A DNA stretch of 64,000 nt from Bosea sp. F3-2 (GCF_008253865.1 NZ_CP042331.1:310001-374000), one strand, 5' to 3'; counted from the stretch's first letter, positions 51,259 to 60,855 are shown. Translations and numbers: made by a program. Notes: generated from the letters alone by a model not told the origin.

Positions 51259-52584
51259 TCAGCTGTAGCGACCTTCCAGCCTGCGGTCGATCGCCAGCGC
51301 TGCCAGCGTGCAGAGCGCGCCGGAGAGCAGATACACGCCGACCCAGGCGAGGCCGAAGGTGCTCGACACCGTCAGCGCCACAAGTGGCGCGAAGCCTGCG
51401 CCGATGAGCCAGGCGAGGTCGGAGGTCAGGGCGGCGCCGGTGTAGCGGTACTGCGTGCCGAAGCTCGAGGCGACCGCGCCGGCAGTCTGGCCGTAGGAGA
51501 GGCCGAGCAGGCCGAAGCCGATGATGACGTAGATCGTCTGGCCGGCGAGGCTGTCGCCGAAGAGCAGCGGCGCGACGATGCTCGACAGGCTGAACAGGGC
51601 GATCATCGAGCCGGACAAGAGCAGCGTGTTGCGGCGGCCGATCTGGTCGGCGATCAGGCCGGAGGTGACGATCGCGCCTGCGCCGACCACAGCGCCGGCG
51701 CCCTGCACCAGCAGGAACTCCGAGACCGAGCGGTCGGTGAAGAGGTTGATCCAGCTCACCGGGAAGATGGTGACGAGGTGGAAGAGCGCGAAGCTCGCCA
51801 GCGGCACGAAGGCGCCGAGGACGAGCGTCCAGCCATGGGCCCGGATAAGCTCGGATACCGGCACCGGCATCAGCTCGCGCGTTTCCATCAGCTCGGCGAA
51901 TTCATGGGTCGCGACCATGCGCAGCCGGGCGAACAGGGCCACGACGTTGATCGTCAGCGCGACGAAGAAGGGGTAGCGCCAGCCCCAGCCGAGGAAGTCC
52001 TCCTTCGAGAGAGCGCCCTCGAAATAGGCGAAGAGCCCGGCGGCGAGGATGAAGCCGAAGGGGGCGCCGAGCTGCGGCAGCATCGCATACCAGCCACGGC
52101 GATTGGGCGGCGCGTTGAGCGCAAGCAGGGAGGACAGCCCGTCCCAGGCACCGCCGAGCGCGATGCCCTGCAGCAGGCGGAAGCCGGCGAGGATGACGAC
52201 GGACCAGATGCCGATCGTCTCGTAGCCCGGCAGGAAGGCGATGGCGGCGGTCGAGCCGCCGAGGAGAAAGAGCGCCGCGGTGAGCTTGGTGGCCCGGCCG
52301 TGGCGGCGGTCGATCGCGAAGAACAGCACCGAGCCGAATGGGCGTGTCACGAAGGCCAGCGCGAAGATGCCGAAGGCGTAGAGCGTGCCGGTGAGCCGGT
52401 CGGCGAAGGGGAAGACCAATTCGGGGAAGACCAGGACGCAGCCGAGACCGAAGACGAAGAAATCGAAATATTCCGATGTGCGGCCGATGATGACACCGAG
52501 CGCGATGTCGGCGGGCGTGACATGGTCGCGCCCGTGATCGACCGCCAGATGCCCCGGTGAATGGCTCGCCGCGTCAGCGCTCAT
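51259..52584 (-). CDS. MHS-type major facilitator superfamily transporter
   Basis: A 441-residue transporter with twelve predicted helices. The MHS-subfamily signature region (GRTSEYFDFFVFGLG; TRPFGSVLFFAIDRRHGR) lies in the first third. The motif GFRLLQGIALGGAWDGLSSLL follows, with GLIADQIGRRNTLLLSG in the second half. MHS proteins import small organic acids with protons. The gene converges with the CoA-transferase/crotonase pair, so it might supply their acid substrate; this is inference. It is divergent from cyoA, 136 bp from ATG 52721. Confidence 0.9.
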   Translation of the reverse strand: MSADAASHSPGHLAVDHGRDHVTPADIALGVIIGRTSEYFDFFVFGLGCVLVFPELVFPFADRLTGTLYAFGIFALAFVTRPFGSVLFFAIDRRHGRATKLTAALFLLGGSTAAIAFLPGYETIGIWSVVILAGFRLLQGIALGGAWDGLSSLLALNAPPNRRGWYAMLPQLGAPFGFILAAGLFAYFEGALSKEDFLGWGWRYPFFVALTINVVALFARLRMVATHEFAELMETRELMPVPVSELIRAHGWTLVLGAFVPLASFALFHLVTIFPVSWINLFTDRSVSEFLLVQGAGAVVGAGAIVTSGLIADQIGRRNTLLLSGSMIALFSLSSIVAPLLFGDSLAGQTIYVIIGFGLLGLSYGQTAGAVASSFGTQYRYTGAALTSDLAWLIGAGFAPLVALTVSSTFGLAWVGVYLLSGALCTLAALAIDRRLEGRYS

Positions 52585-52720
52585 GACCGCGAATTCCTCG
52601 CTGAGGGGCTGACCGGAACGACCGGGCTTGCCCGCGCCTCATACAAATGGATACGGTGGATAGAAGCTACCCGTCAAACCGTCGCAATGGGACAGATTGT
52701 CCGATGTGCGGTGCGAAAGA

Positions 52721-53851
52721 ATGAGAATAGAGAACGGCTGTTCCCGGAAGAGGGGGGTCTCGAGTCTCTTGCGGATCTTTCGATTTTTAGCGGCTTTGCC
52801 GGTTTTTGCGCTGCTTGGCGGATGCCAGTGGGTACTGCTGTCGCCCTCGGGCGACATTGCGCTGCAGCAAAGAAACCTGATGCTCGCCTCCACGGCGCTG
52901 ATGCTGCTCATCATCATTCCGGTGATGGCGCTGACGATTTTCTTCGCCTGGCGCTATCGCGCCTCGGCCAAGGCCACCTATCATCCGGACTGGAACCATT
53001 CGCTGCCGCTCGAGGTGGTGATCTGGTCGGTGCCGCTGCTGATCGTCGTCATCATCGGCGCGATGACCTGGATGGGCACGCATCTGCTCGATCCCTATCG
53101 GCCGCTCGACCGCATCAGCGCGGGCAAGCAGGCTCTCGCGGCCAAGGCCGGCGAGACGGCCCCCAGGAAGGAGCCGCTGGTCATCCAGGTCGTGGCCCTC
53201 GACTGGAAATGGCTGTTTCTCTATCCGGCGCAGGGCATCGCCTCGCTCAACGAGGTCGTGGCGCCGGTCGATCAGCCGATCGAGTTCCGCATCACCTCCT
53301 CTTCGGTGATGAACTCGCTCTTCATTCCCGCGCTCGCCGGCCAGATCTACGCCATGCCGGGCATGCAGACGAAGCTCAACGCCGTGATCAATCACCCCGG
53401 CGATTTCGAGGGCTTCTCCGCGAACTATAGCGGCGCCGGCTTCTCCGACATGCGCTTCCGCTTCCGCGGGGTCGACGAGAAGAGCTTCGGCGATTGGGTG
53501 CAGGGCGCGATCCGCAACGGCAAAACGCTCGGGCGCGAGGAGTATCTCGTGCTGGAGCGCCCCAGCGAGCGCGAGCCGGTGCGCCAGTTCCGCGACGTCC
53601 CGTCCGATCTCTTCGGCGCCATCCTCAACATGTGCGTCGACCGCGCCAAGATGTGCACGCGCGACATGATGGCGATGGATGCCAAGGGCGGCGGCGGCAA
53701 GGAGGGCATCCATATCGTCGCATCGCTCGAATACGACAAGAGCGTGCGCCGGGGCGGGCAGCCGATGCCGCCGCGTCCCTTCGTGACGGCGATCTGCACG
53801 CCGACCGATGTCTACGGCACCGCGGGCGTCACCGCTCGCGTCGCCAACTAG
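52721..53851 (+). CDS. cyoA: cytochrome bo3 quinol oxidase subunit II
   Basis: A 376-residue lipoprotein of the terminal oxidase. A lipobox, FALLGGC, ends the signal peptide. Two helices (LMLASTALMLLIIIPVMALT; VVIWSVPLLIVVIIGAMTW) precede the periplasmic cupredoxin domain (DWKWLFLYPAQGIASLNEV; NSLFIPALAGQIYAMPGMQ). The copper-A ligand set of cytochrome c oxidases is absent, as expected for quinol oxidases. The start is uncertain: ATG 52721, an upstream GTG at 52697, or TTG 52769 preceded by AGGGGGG. The cyoABCD genes form one operon. Confidence 0.92.
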   Translation: MRIENGCSRKRGVSSLLRIFRFLAALPVFALLGGCQWVLLSPSGDIALQQRNLMLASTALMLLIIIPVMALTIFFAWRYRASAKATYHPDWNHSLPLEVVIWSVPLLIVVIIGAMTWMGTHLLDPYRPLDRISAGKQALAAKAGETAPRKEPLVIQVVALDWKWLFLYPAQGIASLNEVVAPVDQPIEFRITSSSVMNSLFIPALAGQIYAMPGMQTKLNAVINHPGDFEGFSANYSGAGFSDMRFRFRGVDEKSFGDWVQGAIRNGKTLGREEYLVLERPSEREPVRQFRDVPSDLFGAILNMCVDRAKMCTRDMMAMDAKGGGGKEGIHIVASLEYDKSVRRGGQPMPPRPFVTAICTPTDVYGTAGVTARVAN

Positions 53852-53880
53852 GGCGCTTGCGCGGAGCGAGCGAGGGAACC

Positions 53881-55881
53881 ATGACGTCCTACCCCGACTG
53901 GTGGAAGCTGCTGTTTGGACGCTTCACTCTCGAAGCGATCCCCTATCACGAGCCGATCCTGATCGGGACCTTCGCCGCGGTCGCGCTCGGCGGCCTCGCG
54001 CTCGTCGCGCTGATCACCCGGTTCAAGCTCTGGGGCTATCTCTGGCACGAGTGGTTCACCAGCGTGGACCACAAGAAGATCGGGATCATGTACATGATCC
54101 TGGGCGTGATCATGCTGCTGCGCGGCTTTGCCGACGCGCTGATGATGCGCGGCCAGCAGGCGATCGCCTTCGCCGGCAGCGAGGGCTACCTGCCGCCGCA
54201 CCATTACGACCAGATCTTCACGGCGCATGGCGTGATCATGATCTTCTTCGTGGCGATGCCCTTCGTCACCGGCCTGATGAACTATGTCATGCCGCTGCAG
54301 ATCGGCGCGCGCGACGTCGCCTTCCCCTTCCTGAACAATTTCAGCTTCTGGATGACGGTGGGCGGCGCGGTGCTGGTGATGGCCTCGCTCTTCGTCGGCG
54401 AATTCGCCAAGGTGGGCTGGCTCGCCTATCCGCCGCTCTCGGGCGCAGCGTACTCGCCCGGGGTCGGCATGGATTACTACCTATGGGCGCTGCAGATCGC
54501 CGGCGTCGGCACGACCCTGTCGGGCGTCAACCTGATCGCGACCATCGTCAAGATGCGCGCCCCCGGCATGGACATGATGAAGATGCCGGTCTTCAGCTGG
54601 ACGGCGCTGTGCACCAACGTGCTGATCGTCGCGACCTTCCCGGTCCTGGCGGCGACGCTCGCGCTGCTGACGCTCGACCGCTATGTCGGCACCAACTTCT
54701 TCACGAACGATCTCGGCGGCAACCCGATGATGTACGTGAACCTGATCTGGATCTGGGGCCATCCCGAGGTCTACATCCTCATCCTGCCGATCTTCGGCGT
54801 CTATTCGGAGGTGGCCTCGGCCTTCTGCGGCAAGCGCCTCTTCGGCTACGCCTCGATGGTCTATGCGACGGTGGTCATCACCATCCTGTCCTACCTCGTC
54901 TGGCTGCACCACTTCTTCACGATGGGCTCGGGCGCCAGCGTGAACTCCTTCTTCGGCATCACGACGATGATCATCTCGATCCCGACGGGCGCGAAGATCT
55001 TCAACTGGCTGTTCACGATGTATCGCGGCCGCATCCGCTTCGAATTGCCGATGATGTGGCTTGTCGCCTTCATGCTGACCTTCGTCATCGGCGGCATGAC
55101 CGGCGTGATGCTCGCGGTGCCGCCGGCCGATTTCGTGCTGCATAACAGCCTGTTCCTGATCGCCCATTTCCACAACGTCATCATCGGCGGCGTGGTCTTC
55201 GGCGTCTTCGCCGGCATTGCCTACTGGTTCCCGAAAGCCTTCGGCTTCAGGCTCGATCCGTTCTGGGGCAAGCTTTCCTTCTGGTTCTGGGTGGTCGGCT
55301 TCTACGTCGCCTTCATGCCGCTCTATGTGCTCGGCCTGATGGGCGTGACGCGGCGCCTGAGCCGCTTCGAGGATCCCTCGCTGCAGATCTGGTTCGTGGC
55401 TGCGGCTGTCGGAGCGGTGCTGATCCTGTTCGGCATCCTCTGCTTCCTGATCCAGATCGGCGTCAGCATCCTGCGCCGCGAGGCGTTGCGCGATACGACC
55501 GGCGACCCCTGGGATGCGCGCACGCTGGAATGGTCGACCTCCTCGCCGCCGCCGGCCTACAACTTCGCCTTCACGCCGATCGTGCATGACCTCGACGCCT
55601 GGGCCGACATGAAGAAGCGCGGCTATGAGCGCCCGCTCGGCGGCTTCCGGCCGATCCACATGCCGCGGAACACCGGCGCCGGCGTGATCATCGCCGGGCT
55701 CGCGACGATCTGCGGCTTCGCGCTGATCTGGTACATCTGGTGGCTGGCGGCGCTCACCTTCGTCGGCGTCCTGGCGACGACGATCGCGCATACCTTCAAC
55801 TACGACCGCGACTTCCACATCCCCGCCGAAGCCGTTCTGCGCGAAGAGGATTCGCGCACCGAACTGCTGAGCCGGGCCTGA
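53881..55881 (+). CDS. cyoB: cytochrome bo3 quinol oxidase subunit I
   Basis: A 666-residue heme-copper oxidase core with about 15 helices. Key blocks: TSVDHKKIGIMYMILGV, FTAHGVIMIFFVAMPFVTGL with the low-spin heme histidine, WGHPEVYILILPIFGVYSEV with the copper-B histidine and cross-linked tyrosine, and VWLHHFFTMGSG with two more copper-B histidines. AHFHNVIIGGVVFGVFAG carries the heme o3 and b ligands. The proton-pumping glutamate (HPEVY) is kept. It reduces oxygen to water using ubiquinol. AGGGAACC precedes ATG 53881. Confidence 0.97.
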   Translation: MTSYPDWWKLLFGRFTLEAIPYHEPILIGTFAAVALGGLALVALITRFKLWGYLWHEWFTSVDHKKIGIMYMILGVIMLLRGFADALMMRGQQAIAFAGSEGYLPPHHYDQIFTAHGVIMIFFVAMPFVTGLMNYVMPLQIGARDVAFPFLNNFSFWMTVGGAVLVMASLFVGEFAKVGWLAYPPLSGAAYSPGVGMDYYLWALQIAGVGTTLSGVNLIATIVKMRAPGMDMMKMPVFSWTALCTNVLIVATFPVLAATLALLTLDRYVGTNFFTNDLGGNPMMYVNLIWIWGHPEVYILILPIFGVYSEVASAFCGKRLFGYASMVYATVVITILSYLVWLHHFFTMGSGASVNSFFGITTMIISIPTGAKIFNWLFTMYRGRIRFELPMMWLVAFMLTFVIGGMTGVMLAVPPADFVLHNSLFLIAHFHNVIIGGVVFGVFAGIAYWFPKAFGFRLDPFWGKLSFWFWVVGFYVAFMPLYVLGLMGVTRRLSRFEDPSLQIWFVAAAVGAVLILFGILCFLIQIGVSILRREALRDTTGDPWDARTLEWSTSSPPPAYNFAFTPIVHDLDAWADMKKRGYERPLGGFRPIHMPRNTGAGVIIAGLATICGFALIWYIWWLAALTFVGVLATTIAHTFNYDRDFHIPAEAVLREEDSRTELLSRA

Positions 55882-55887
55882 GGGGCG

Positions 55888-56535
55888 ATGATGAGTATAG
55901 ACCCTCAGGCGATAGCGGAAGCGCAGGCCGCGAACGGCGTTCCGGCGTTCTACGTGACGGAAGACGAGCACGCGCACTCCGGCGGCTCGACCATGCTCGG
56001 CTTCTGGCTCTACATCATGAGCGATTGCCTGGTTTTTGCAGTCCTCTTTGCGACCTTTGGCGTGCTGGGGCGCAACTACGCGGCGGGGCCTTCAGGCGCT
56101 GATCTGTTCGACCTCAGGCTGGTGGCGGTCAACACCACCATGCTGCTGCTGTCTTCGATCACCTACGGCTTCGCCATGCTGGCGATGGACAAGGGCCGGC
56201 AGGCGGCGATGCAGGGCTGGCTGGTCGTCACCGGGATCTTCGGCCTCGCCTTCCTGGCGATCGAGCTCTACGAGTTCGCGCATATGATCCATGAGGGCGC
56301 GACGCCGATGCGCAGCGCCTTCCTGTCCTCCTTCTTCACGCTGGTCGGCACGCACGGGCTGCACGTCACCTTCGGCCTGATCTGGCTGACGGTGCTGATG
56401 GTCCAGGTCTCGCGGCGCGGGCTGATCGAGGCCAACCGGCGCCGGCTGATGTGCCTGAGCATGTTCTGGCACTTCCTCGACATCGTCTGGATCGGTGTCT
56501 TCACCTTCGTCTATCTGATGAGCGTGCTGAAATGA
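55888..56535 (+). CDS. cyoC: cytochrome bo3 quinol oxidase subunit III
   Basis: A 215-residue membrane protein with five helices: GSTMLGFWLYIMSDCLVFAV is the first, ELYEFAHMIHEGATPMRS the signature loop, VGTHGLHVTFGLIWLTVLM the later one, and MFWHFLDIVWIGVFTFVYLM the last. It follows cyoB after 6 bp and overlaps cyoD by 4 bases (ATGA). Confidence 0.95.
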   Translation: MMSIDPQAIAEAQAANGVPAFYVTEDEHAHSGGSTMLGFWLYIMSDCLVFAVLFATFGVLGRNYAAGPSGADLFDLRLVAVNTTMLLLSSITYGFAMLAMDKGRQAAMQGWLVVTGIFGLAFLAIELYEFAHMIHEGATPMRSAFLSSFFTLVGTHGLHVTFGLIWLTVLMVQVSRRGLIEANRRRLMCLSMFWHFLDIVWIGVFTFVYLMSVLK

Positions 56536-56906
56536 GCGCTAGCCAGAACCACGCCGAGCATCACGACGGGCACGGCAGCCACGGCGAGCCGCATGGCAGC
56601 CTGCGCGGCTATATCACCGGCTTCCTGCTTTCGGTCGTCCTGACCGCGATTCCGTTCTGGCTCGTCATGAACGACGTGCTCGCCAATTCGATGCTGACCG
56701 CGATCGTGATCATGGGCTTCGCCGCCGTGCAGATCGTCGTCCACATGGTCTACTTCCTGCACATGAACAGCCGCTCCGAAAGCGGTTGGACGATGATGGC
56801 GCTGATCTTCACGATCGTCATCGTGGCGATTGCGCTCTCGGGCTCGCTGTGGGTGATGTACCACCTCAACAGCAACATGATGCCGACCGAGCTGCACAAG
56901 ATGTGA
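56532..56906 (+). CDS. cyoD: cytochrome bo3 quinol oxidase subunit IV
   Basis: A 124-residue protein with three helices (GYITGFLLSVVLTAIPFWLV; AIVIMGFAAVQIVVHMVYFL; MALIFTIVIVAIALSGSLWV) and a histidine-rich N-terminus (NHAEHHDGHGSHGEPHGS). The VHMVYFLHMNSRSE signature is complete. The ATG lies in the stop of cyoC. Confidence 0.95.
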   Translation: MSASQNHAEHHDGHGSHGEPHGSLRGYITGFLLSVVLTAIPFWLVMNDVLANSMLTAIVIMGFAAVQIVVHMVYFLHMNSRSESGWTMMALIFTIVIVAIALSGSLWVMYHLNSNMMPTELHKM

Positions 56907-56914
56907 GAGACCGC

Positions 56915-57039
56915 TTGGCAACTCTACTGCGGCGGTCGACTGACGGCGCTTTCTGCGCTTCCGGTGCTCACGTACGAAAGTACGCTCCGCTCCGGTTCTC
57001 GAAAACACCGCCATTCGACTCACCGCAGCGAGTTGCCAA
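56915..57039. repeat. palindromic element between cyoD and the SURF1 gene
   Basis: TTGGCAACTC (56915-56924) and GAGTTGCCAA (57030-57039) are perfect inverted copies. GCGG...CCGC and TCGA pairs continue inward, and the centre holds CGTAC-GAAA-GTACG (56971-56984). It may attenuate transcription from the cyo operon into the SURF1 gene. Confidence 0.75.
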
Positions 57040-57060
57040 CCAATCTCTAAGCGCGCCGCG

Positions 57061-57816
57061 ATGACGCCGCCGCTGGAAGCCAGAGCGAAAGGCCGCCCGC
57101 GCCTAGCTCGTTTCGTCTTCGCCGTGGCGCTCTGCCTGATTACGTTCGTCTCGGCCGGCCTTGGCATCTGGCAGGTCCAGCGGCGGAGCTGGAAGCTCGC
57201 CCTGATCGCCCGCGTCGAAGCGCGCATCCACGCCGCGCCCGTCGCGGCGCCGGGGCCAGCGGAATGGCCGGCAATCGATGCTGACAATGCCGAGTATCGC
57301 CGCGTCGCCCTTCAGGGCCGCTATCTCGACGCGCCCGAGACACAGACCATGGCTGTGACCGAGCGCGGCCCCGGCTTCTGGGTGCTCGCGCCGTTCCGAG
57401 ACGACGCTGGCTTCACCGTTCTCGTCAATCGCGGTTTCGTGTCGGAGGAACGGCGCGGGCCGGAGGAGCGGCGCAAGGTGGCCGGCGAACAGGCGAGGGT
57501 GGTTGGGCTGCTGCGACTGACGGAGCCGGGCGGCGGCTTTCTGCGCGCCAACGATCCTACCGGCGGGCGCTGGTATTCGCGTGACGTTGCCGCGATCGCC
57601 TCGGCGCCAGAACTGGGCGTGGTCGCGCCCTACTTCGTCGACGCTGACGCTGCCTCCGAACCTGGCCCATTGCCGCAGGGTGGCATGACCCAGGTCGGCT
57701 TCCGCAACACGCATCTGATCTACGCGCTGACCTGGTTCTGTCTCGCGCTGATGAGCGCCGGTGCCGGCATCTTCCTGCTGAGAGGCAAGGCCGATGAGGA
57801 AACGTCGGCCTCATAA
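57061..57816 (+). CDS. SURF1-family cytochrome oxidase biogenesis protein
   Basis: A 251-residue protein with two membrane helices, one N-terminal (FVFAVALCLITFVSAGLGIW then QVQRRSWKLALI) and one C-terminal (THLIYALTWFCLALMSAGAG). The family blocks EYRRVALQGRYLD, GFWVLAPFRDD, VLVNRGFVSEERR and GGRWYSRD lie in between. SURF1 helps insert heme into oxidase subunit I. Here it follows a quinol oxidase operon, 154 bp downstream of cyoD, suggesting that it serves the bo3 enzyme. Confidence 0.93.
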   Translation: MTPPLEARAKGRPRLARFVFAVALCLITFVSAGLGIWQVQRRSWKLALIARVEARIHAAPVAAPGPAEWPAIDADNAEYRRVALQGRYLDAPETQTMAVTERGPGFWVLAPFRDDAGFTVLVNRGFVSEERRGPEERRKVAGEQARVVGLLRLTEPGGGFLRANDPTGGRWYSRDVAAIASAPELGVVAPYFVDADAASEPGPLPQGGMTQVGFRNTHLIYALTWFCLALMSAGAGIFLLRGKADEETSAS

Positions 57817-57832
57817 CACCGCGACGAGAAGG

Positions 57833-57938
57833 CGTCATTCCGGGCGGAGCAAAGCGAAGACCCGGAATCCATCGTGGAGCGCAGCGCCCTTCGAGGGATT
57901 CCGGATCGGCGCCGCTTCGCGGCTTGTCCGGAATGACG
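57833..57938 (+). repeat. R1 palindromic repeat (A to B)
   Basis: CGTCATTCCGGGCGGAGC to GACCCGGAATCCATC, centre, then GATTCCGGATCGGCGCCGC to TGTCCGGAATGACG. It separates the convergent SURF1 and M20 peptidase genes and ends 18 bp before the latter's stop. Confidence 0.9.
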
Positions 57939-57956
57939 TCGGAGTCGGGCTGGTTC

Positions 57957-59336
57957 TCAGCCTTCGTTCTGCAACTGGCCAAGTTCGTGCAGCAGCGCCG
58001 CGCCCGTCCGGATGCCGCTCTGGAAGCAGTCCAGCGTCATGTTCTCGTTCGGGGCGTGGTTGGCCTCGTCATGGTTGGCATAGGGCGTGACATAGGCGGG
58101 GATGCCGAGGATCTTGGTGAAGACGTAGTTCGGCAGGCTGCCGAAGCCGGCCGGGATCAGCAGCGGCTCCTCGCCATGGGCGGCGACGAAGGCGCGGCGC
58201 AGCGGCGCGGTATAGCGCGAGGCGATCTGCGTCTTGGAGGGCAGCATGCCCGTTTCCTCGACGATGAACTCGACCTCCGGCGCGTGCTTTTCGACATGCG
58301 CCCTGACCTTGCGCAGGATGTCCTCCGGGTCCTGCGCCTCGACGAGGCGGATGTCGCATTTCACCAGCGCCTCGTTCGGCAGCACGGTCTTGGTGCCCGG
58401 GCCGCCATAGCCGCCATGGAAGCCGTTGATCGTCAGCGTCGGCTGGAAGCAGAGGCGGTCGTAGAAGGGGCGATCGAGCGGCGCGTCGAGGCGCTTGAGA
58501 CCGAGGCCCTGCTTGAAGGCCGCGATATCGAGCGGCAGGCGCTCGATCGCCTCCAGGTCCTCGGCTGTCGGCGGTTCGACGTCGTCGTGCAGGCCCTCGA
58601 TGGTGATCTCGCCAGCCTCGTTCTTCATGGTGGCGAGCAGATGGACCAGCGTCCAGATCGGGTTCGGCACCACGCCGCCGAAATTCCCGGAATGGACGTC
58701 GCGGCTGGCATGGCGGCAGCGCAAATCGAAGGAGACGACGCCGCGCGATCCGAACTTGATGGTGGGCGCGCCGCTGGCATGGCGCGGGCCGTCGGCGGTG
58801 ACGGCAAGATCGGCCTTGAGCAGCTCCTGGTTGGCGCGCACGAAGCCGGCGATGCGCGGGCTGCCGATCTCCTCCTCGCCCTCCAGCAGCAGAATGACGT
58901 TGCAGGGCAGTTCGCTATGGACCTTGAGATGGGATTCGATCGCCAGGATCTGGGCGAAGTGCTGGCCCTTGTTGTCCCCGACGCCGCGCGCATAGAGCCG
59001 GCCGTCGCGGATCGTGGGCTCGAAGGGCGGGGAAACCCATTTGTCGAGCGGGTCCGGCGGCTGCACGTCGTAATGGCCGTAGAGCAGCACCGTCGGCTTG
59101 CCCGGCGCCTTCTCCCAGCGCGCGACGACCATGGGATGTCCTTCGGTCGGCACGAGGCTGGTCTCGAGCCCGATCTCGGTCAGCATCTCGACCAAGAGCG
59201 CTCCGACCTCGGCGATGCCGATGTTCTCGGCGCTGATGCTGGGGTGGCGCAGATAGGCGATCAGCCGGTCGAGGAAGGCGCTGCGGTTGGCTTCGATATG
59301 ATCGAAGACCGGAGCCAAGGCGTCGGAGGAAGCCAT
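57957..59336 (-). CDS. M20-family metallopeptidase (dipeptidase-like)
   Basis: A 459-residue zinc peptidase. The first metal motif is LLYGHYDVQPPDPLDKW with His and the first aspartate. GRLYARGVGDNKGQHFAQIL gives the bridging aspartate, and LLEGEEEIGSP the catalytic glutamate and metal glutamate. VHSGNFGG lies at the dimer lid, and the C-terminal ligand is in ANHDEANHAPNENM. Such enzymes cleave dipeptides or related amides; the substrate is not deducible. There is no signal peptide, so it is cytosolic. Confidence 0.93.
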   Translation of the reverse strand: MASSDALAPVFDHIEANRSAFLDRLIAYLRHPSISAENIGIAEVGALLVEMLTEIGLETSLVPTEGHPMVVARWEKAPGKPTVLLYGHYDVQPPDPLDKWVSPPFEPTIRDGRLYARGVGDNKGQHFAQILAIESHLKVHSELPCNVILLLEGEEEIGSPRIAGFVRANQELLKADLAVTADGPRHASGAPTIKFGSRGVVSFDLRCRHASRDVHSGNFGGVVPNPIWTLVHLLATMKNEAGEITIEGLHDDVEPPTAEDLEAIERLPLDIAAFKQGLGLKRLDAPLDRPFYDRLCFQPTLTINGFHGGYGGPGTKTVLPNEALVKCDIRLVEAQDPEDILRKVRAHVEKHAPEVEFIVEETGMLPSKTQIASRYTAPLRRAFVAAHGEEPLLIPAGFGSLPNYVFTKILGIPAYVTPYANHDEANHAPNENMTLDCFQSGIRTGAALLHELGQLQNEG

Positions 59337-59661
59337 TTCGTTGTAGGCCTTTGCAGAGAAGCGTTGACATCGTGATTCAGGGGGCGGCCCGCATGTCGAG
59401 TCGGCTCCCCGAGCGCGGCGCGGCCAGCCTAGGGGGTGATCCTGCGGCTCTCAACCAGCGCCTCGCCATTCCTGCCGCAGCGGCCATGCGGCAAGGGCAG
59501 GCCGTGAAATATAAGACCCTCGCGCCCTTCGCCCGCCTCGTCATGCTGAATTTGGAAAGCTGACGCGGCGATTTCACCGGTTTACGCCCGCGATCCGACG
59601 CGGCAAAACGGGCGGCGGCGGGCCGGATCCAACATGTCCCGGCCGCTTCTGGGGAACATCA
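59337..59661. other. divergent promoter region between the M20 peptidase and the C-S lyase
   Basis: 325 bp with no gene I can support. A short open frame at 59351-59563 shows no family resemblance. TTGACA occurs at 59363-59368, but no convincing -10 partner was seen. Confidence 0.4.
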
Positions 59662-60846
59662 ATGTTTAGAACGCCGGACTTCGACGAGCTGATCGACCGC
59701 CGCGGAACCCATTCCGCGAAATGGGACACGATGGAGAAGAACTATGGCGTGTCGGCTTCCGACGGCATCGCGATGTGGGTGGCCGACATGGATTTCCGGC
59801 CACCGGCCTGCGTCCAGCAAGCGGTCGAGCGCATGGCAAGCCACGGCGTCTACGGCTATTTCGGCGATGACCGCACCAACAGCGACGCCGTCCGCTGGTG
59901 GATGAAAACCCGCCATGGCTGGGAGGTGGCGTCGGAAGCGATCTTCACGACCCACGGTCTGGTCAACGGCACGGCGCTCTGCGTCGATGCCTTCACCGCG
60001 CCGGGCGACGGCGTCGTGCTGATGACGCCGGTCTACCATGCCTTCGCCCGCATCATCCGCTCCGCCGGCCGGCAAGTGGTCGAGTGCAGGCTGGGGACCG
60101 AGGAGGGGCGCTACGTCCTCGACATTCCGTCGTGGGACGCGCAGATGACCGGCCGCGAGCGGATGCTGATCCTGTGCTCGCCCCATAACCCGGGCGGGCG
60201 CGTCTGGACCGCTGATGAACTCCGCGAGATCGCGGCCTTCTGCAAGCGCCACGACCTGATCCTTGTTGCCGACGAGATCCACCACGATCTGGTCATGCCG
60301 GGGTATCGGCACACCGTGATGCCGCTGGCCGCGCCCGACATCACCGACCGGCTCGTGATGATGACGGCGACCACCAAGACCTTCAACATCGCCGGCGCCC
60401 ATATCGGCAATGTCATCATCCCCGACGAGGCCCTGCGCGAGCGCTTCCGCGCGCGGATGAACGCACATGGCATCTCGCCCAATTCCTTCGGCATGGCGAT
60501 GGCGACGGCCGCCTACAGCCCGGAAGGCGCGGCCTGGGTCGACCGGCTCGTGGCCTATATCGACGGCAACCGGAAGCTGTTCGACGACGGGGTGAACGCT
60601 ATCCCCGGCCTGCGCTCGATGCCGCTCGAGGCGACCTACCTTGCCTGGGTGGATCTTGCCGGAACCGGCATGGAGCGTGCGGAATTCACCGCTCGCGTCG
60701 AGAAGCAGGCAAAGATCGCGGTAAACCACGGTCCGAGCTTCGGCTTGGGCGGTGACAGCTTCCTGCGCTTCAACCTCGCGACGCCACGCGCCACCGTGGT
60801 CGAAGCCGTCGAACGGTTGCAGGAAGCGTTCCGCGACCTGCAGTAG
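59662..60846 (+). CDS. MalY/PatB-family PLP-dependent C-S lyase or aminotransferase
   Basis: A 394-residue fold-type I PLP enzyme. It starts MFRTPDFDELIDRRGTHSAK with the family blocks W..MEKNYGV, AMWVADMDFRPP and HGVYGYF. The PLP lysine is in MTATTKTFNIAGAHIG, CSPHNPGGRVWTADEL binds substrate, and VADEIHHDLVMPG carries the cofactor aspartate. MalY/PatB enzymes split cystathionine or other cysteine conjugates into thiol, pyruvate and ammonia. Sequence alone does not exclude a transaminase. GGGGAACATCA precedes the ATG. Confidence 0.9.
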   Translation: MFRTPDFDELIDRRGTHSAKWDTMEKNYGVSASDGIAMWVADMDFRPPACVQQAVERMASHGVYGYFGDDRTNSDAVRWWMKTRHGWEVASEAIFTTHGLVNGTALCVDAFTAPGDGVVLMTPVYHAFARIIRSAGRQVVECRLGTEEGRYVLDIPSWDAQMTGRERMLILCSPHNPGGRVWTADELREIAAFCKRHDLILVADEIHHDLVMPGYRHTVMPLAAPDITDRLVMMTATTKTFNIAGAHIGNVIIPDEALRERFRARMNAHGISPNSFGMAMATAAYSPEGAAWVDRLVAYIDGNRKLFDDGVNAIPGLRSMPLEATYLAWVDLAGTGMERAEFTARVEKQAKIAVNHGPSFGLGGDSFLRFNLATPRATVVEAVERLQEAFRDLQ

Positions 60847-60855
60847 CGCTGTTTG

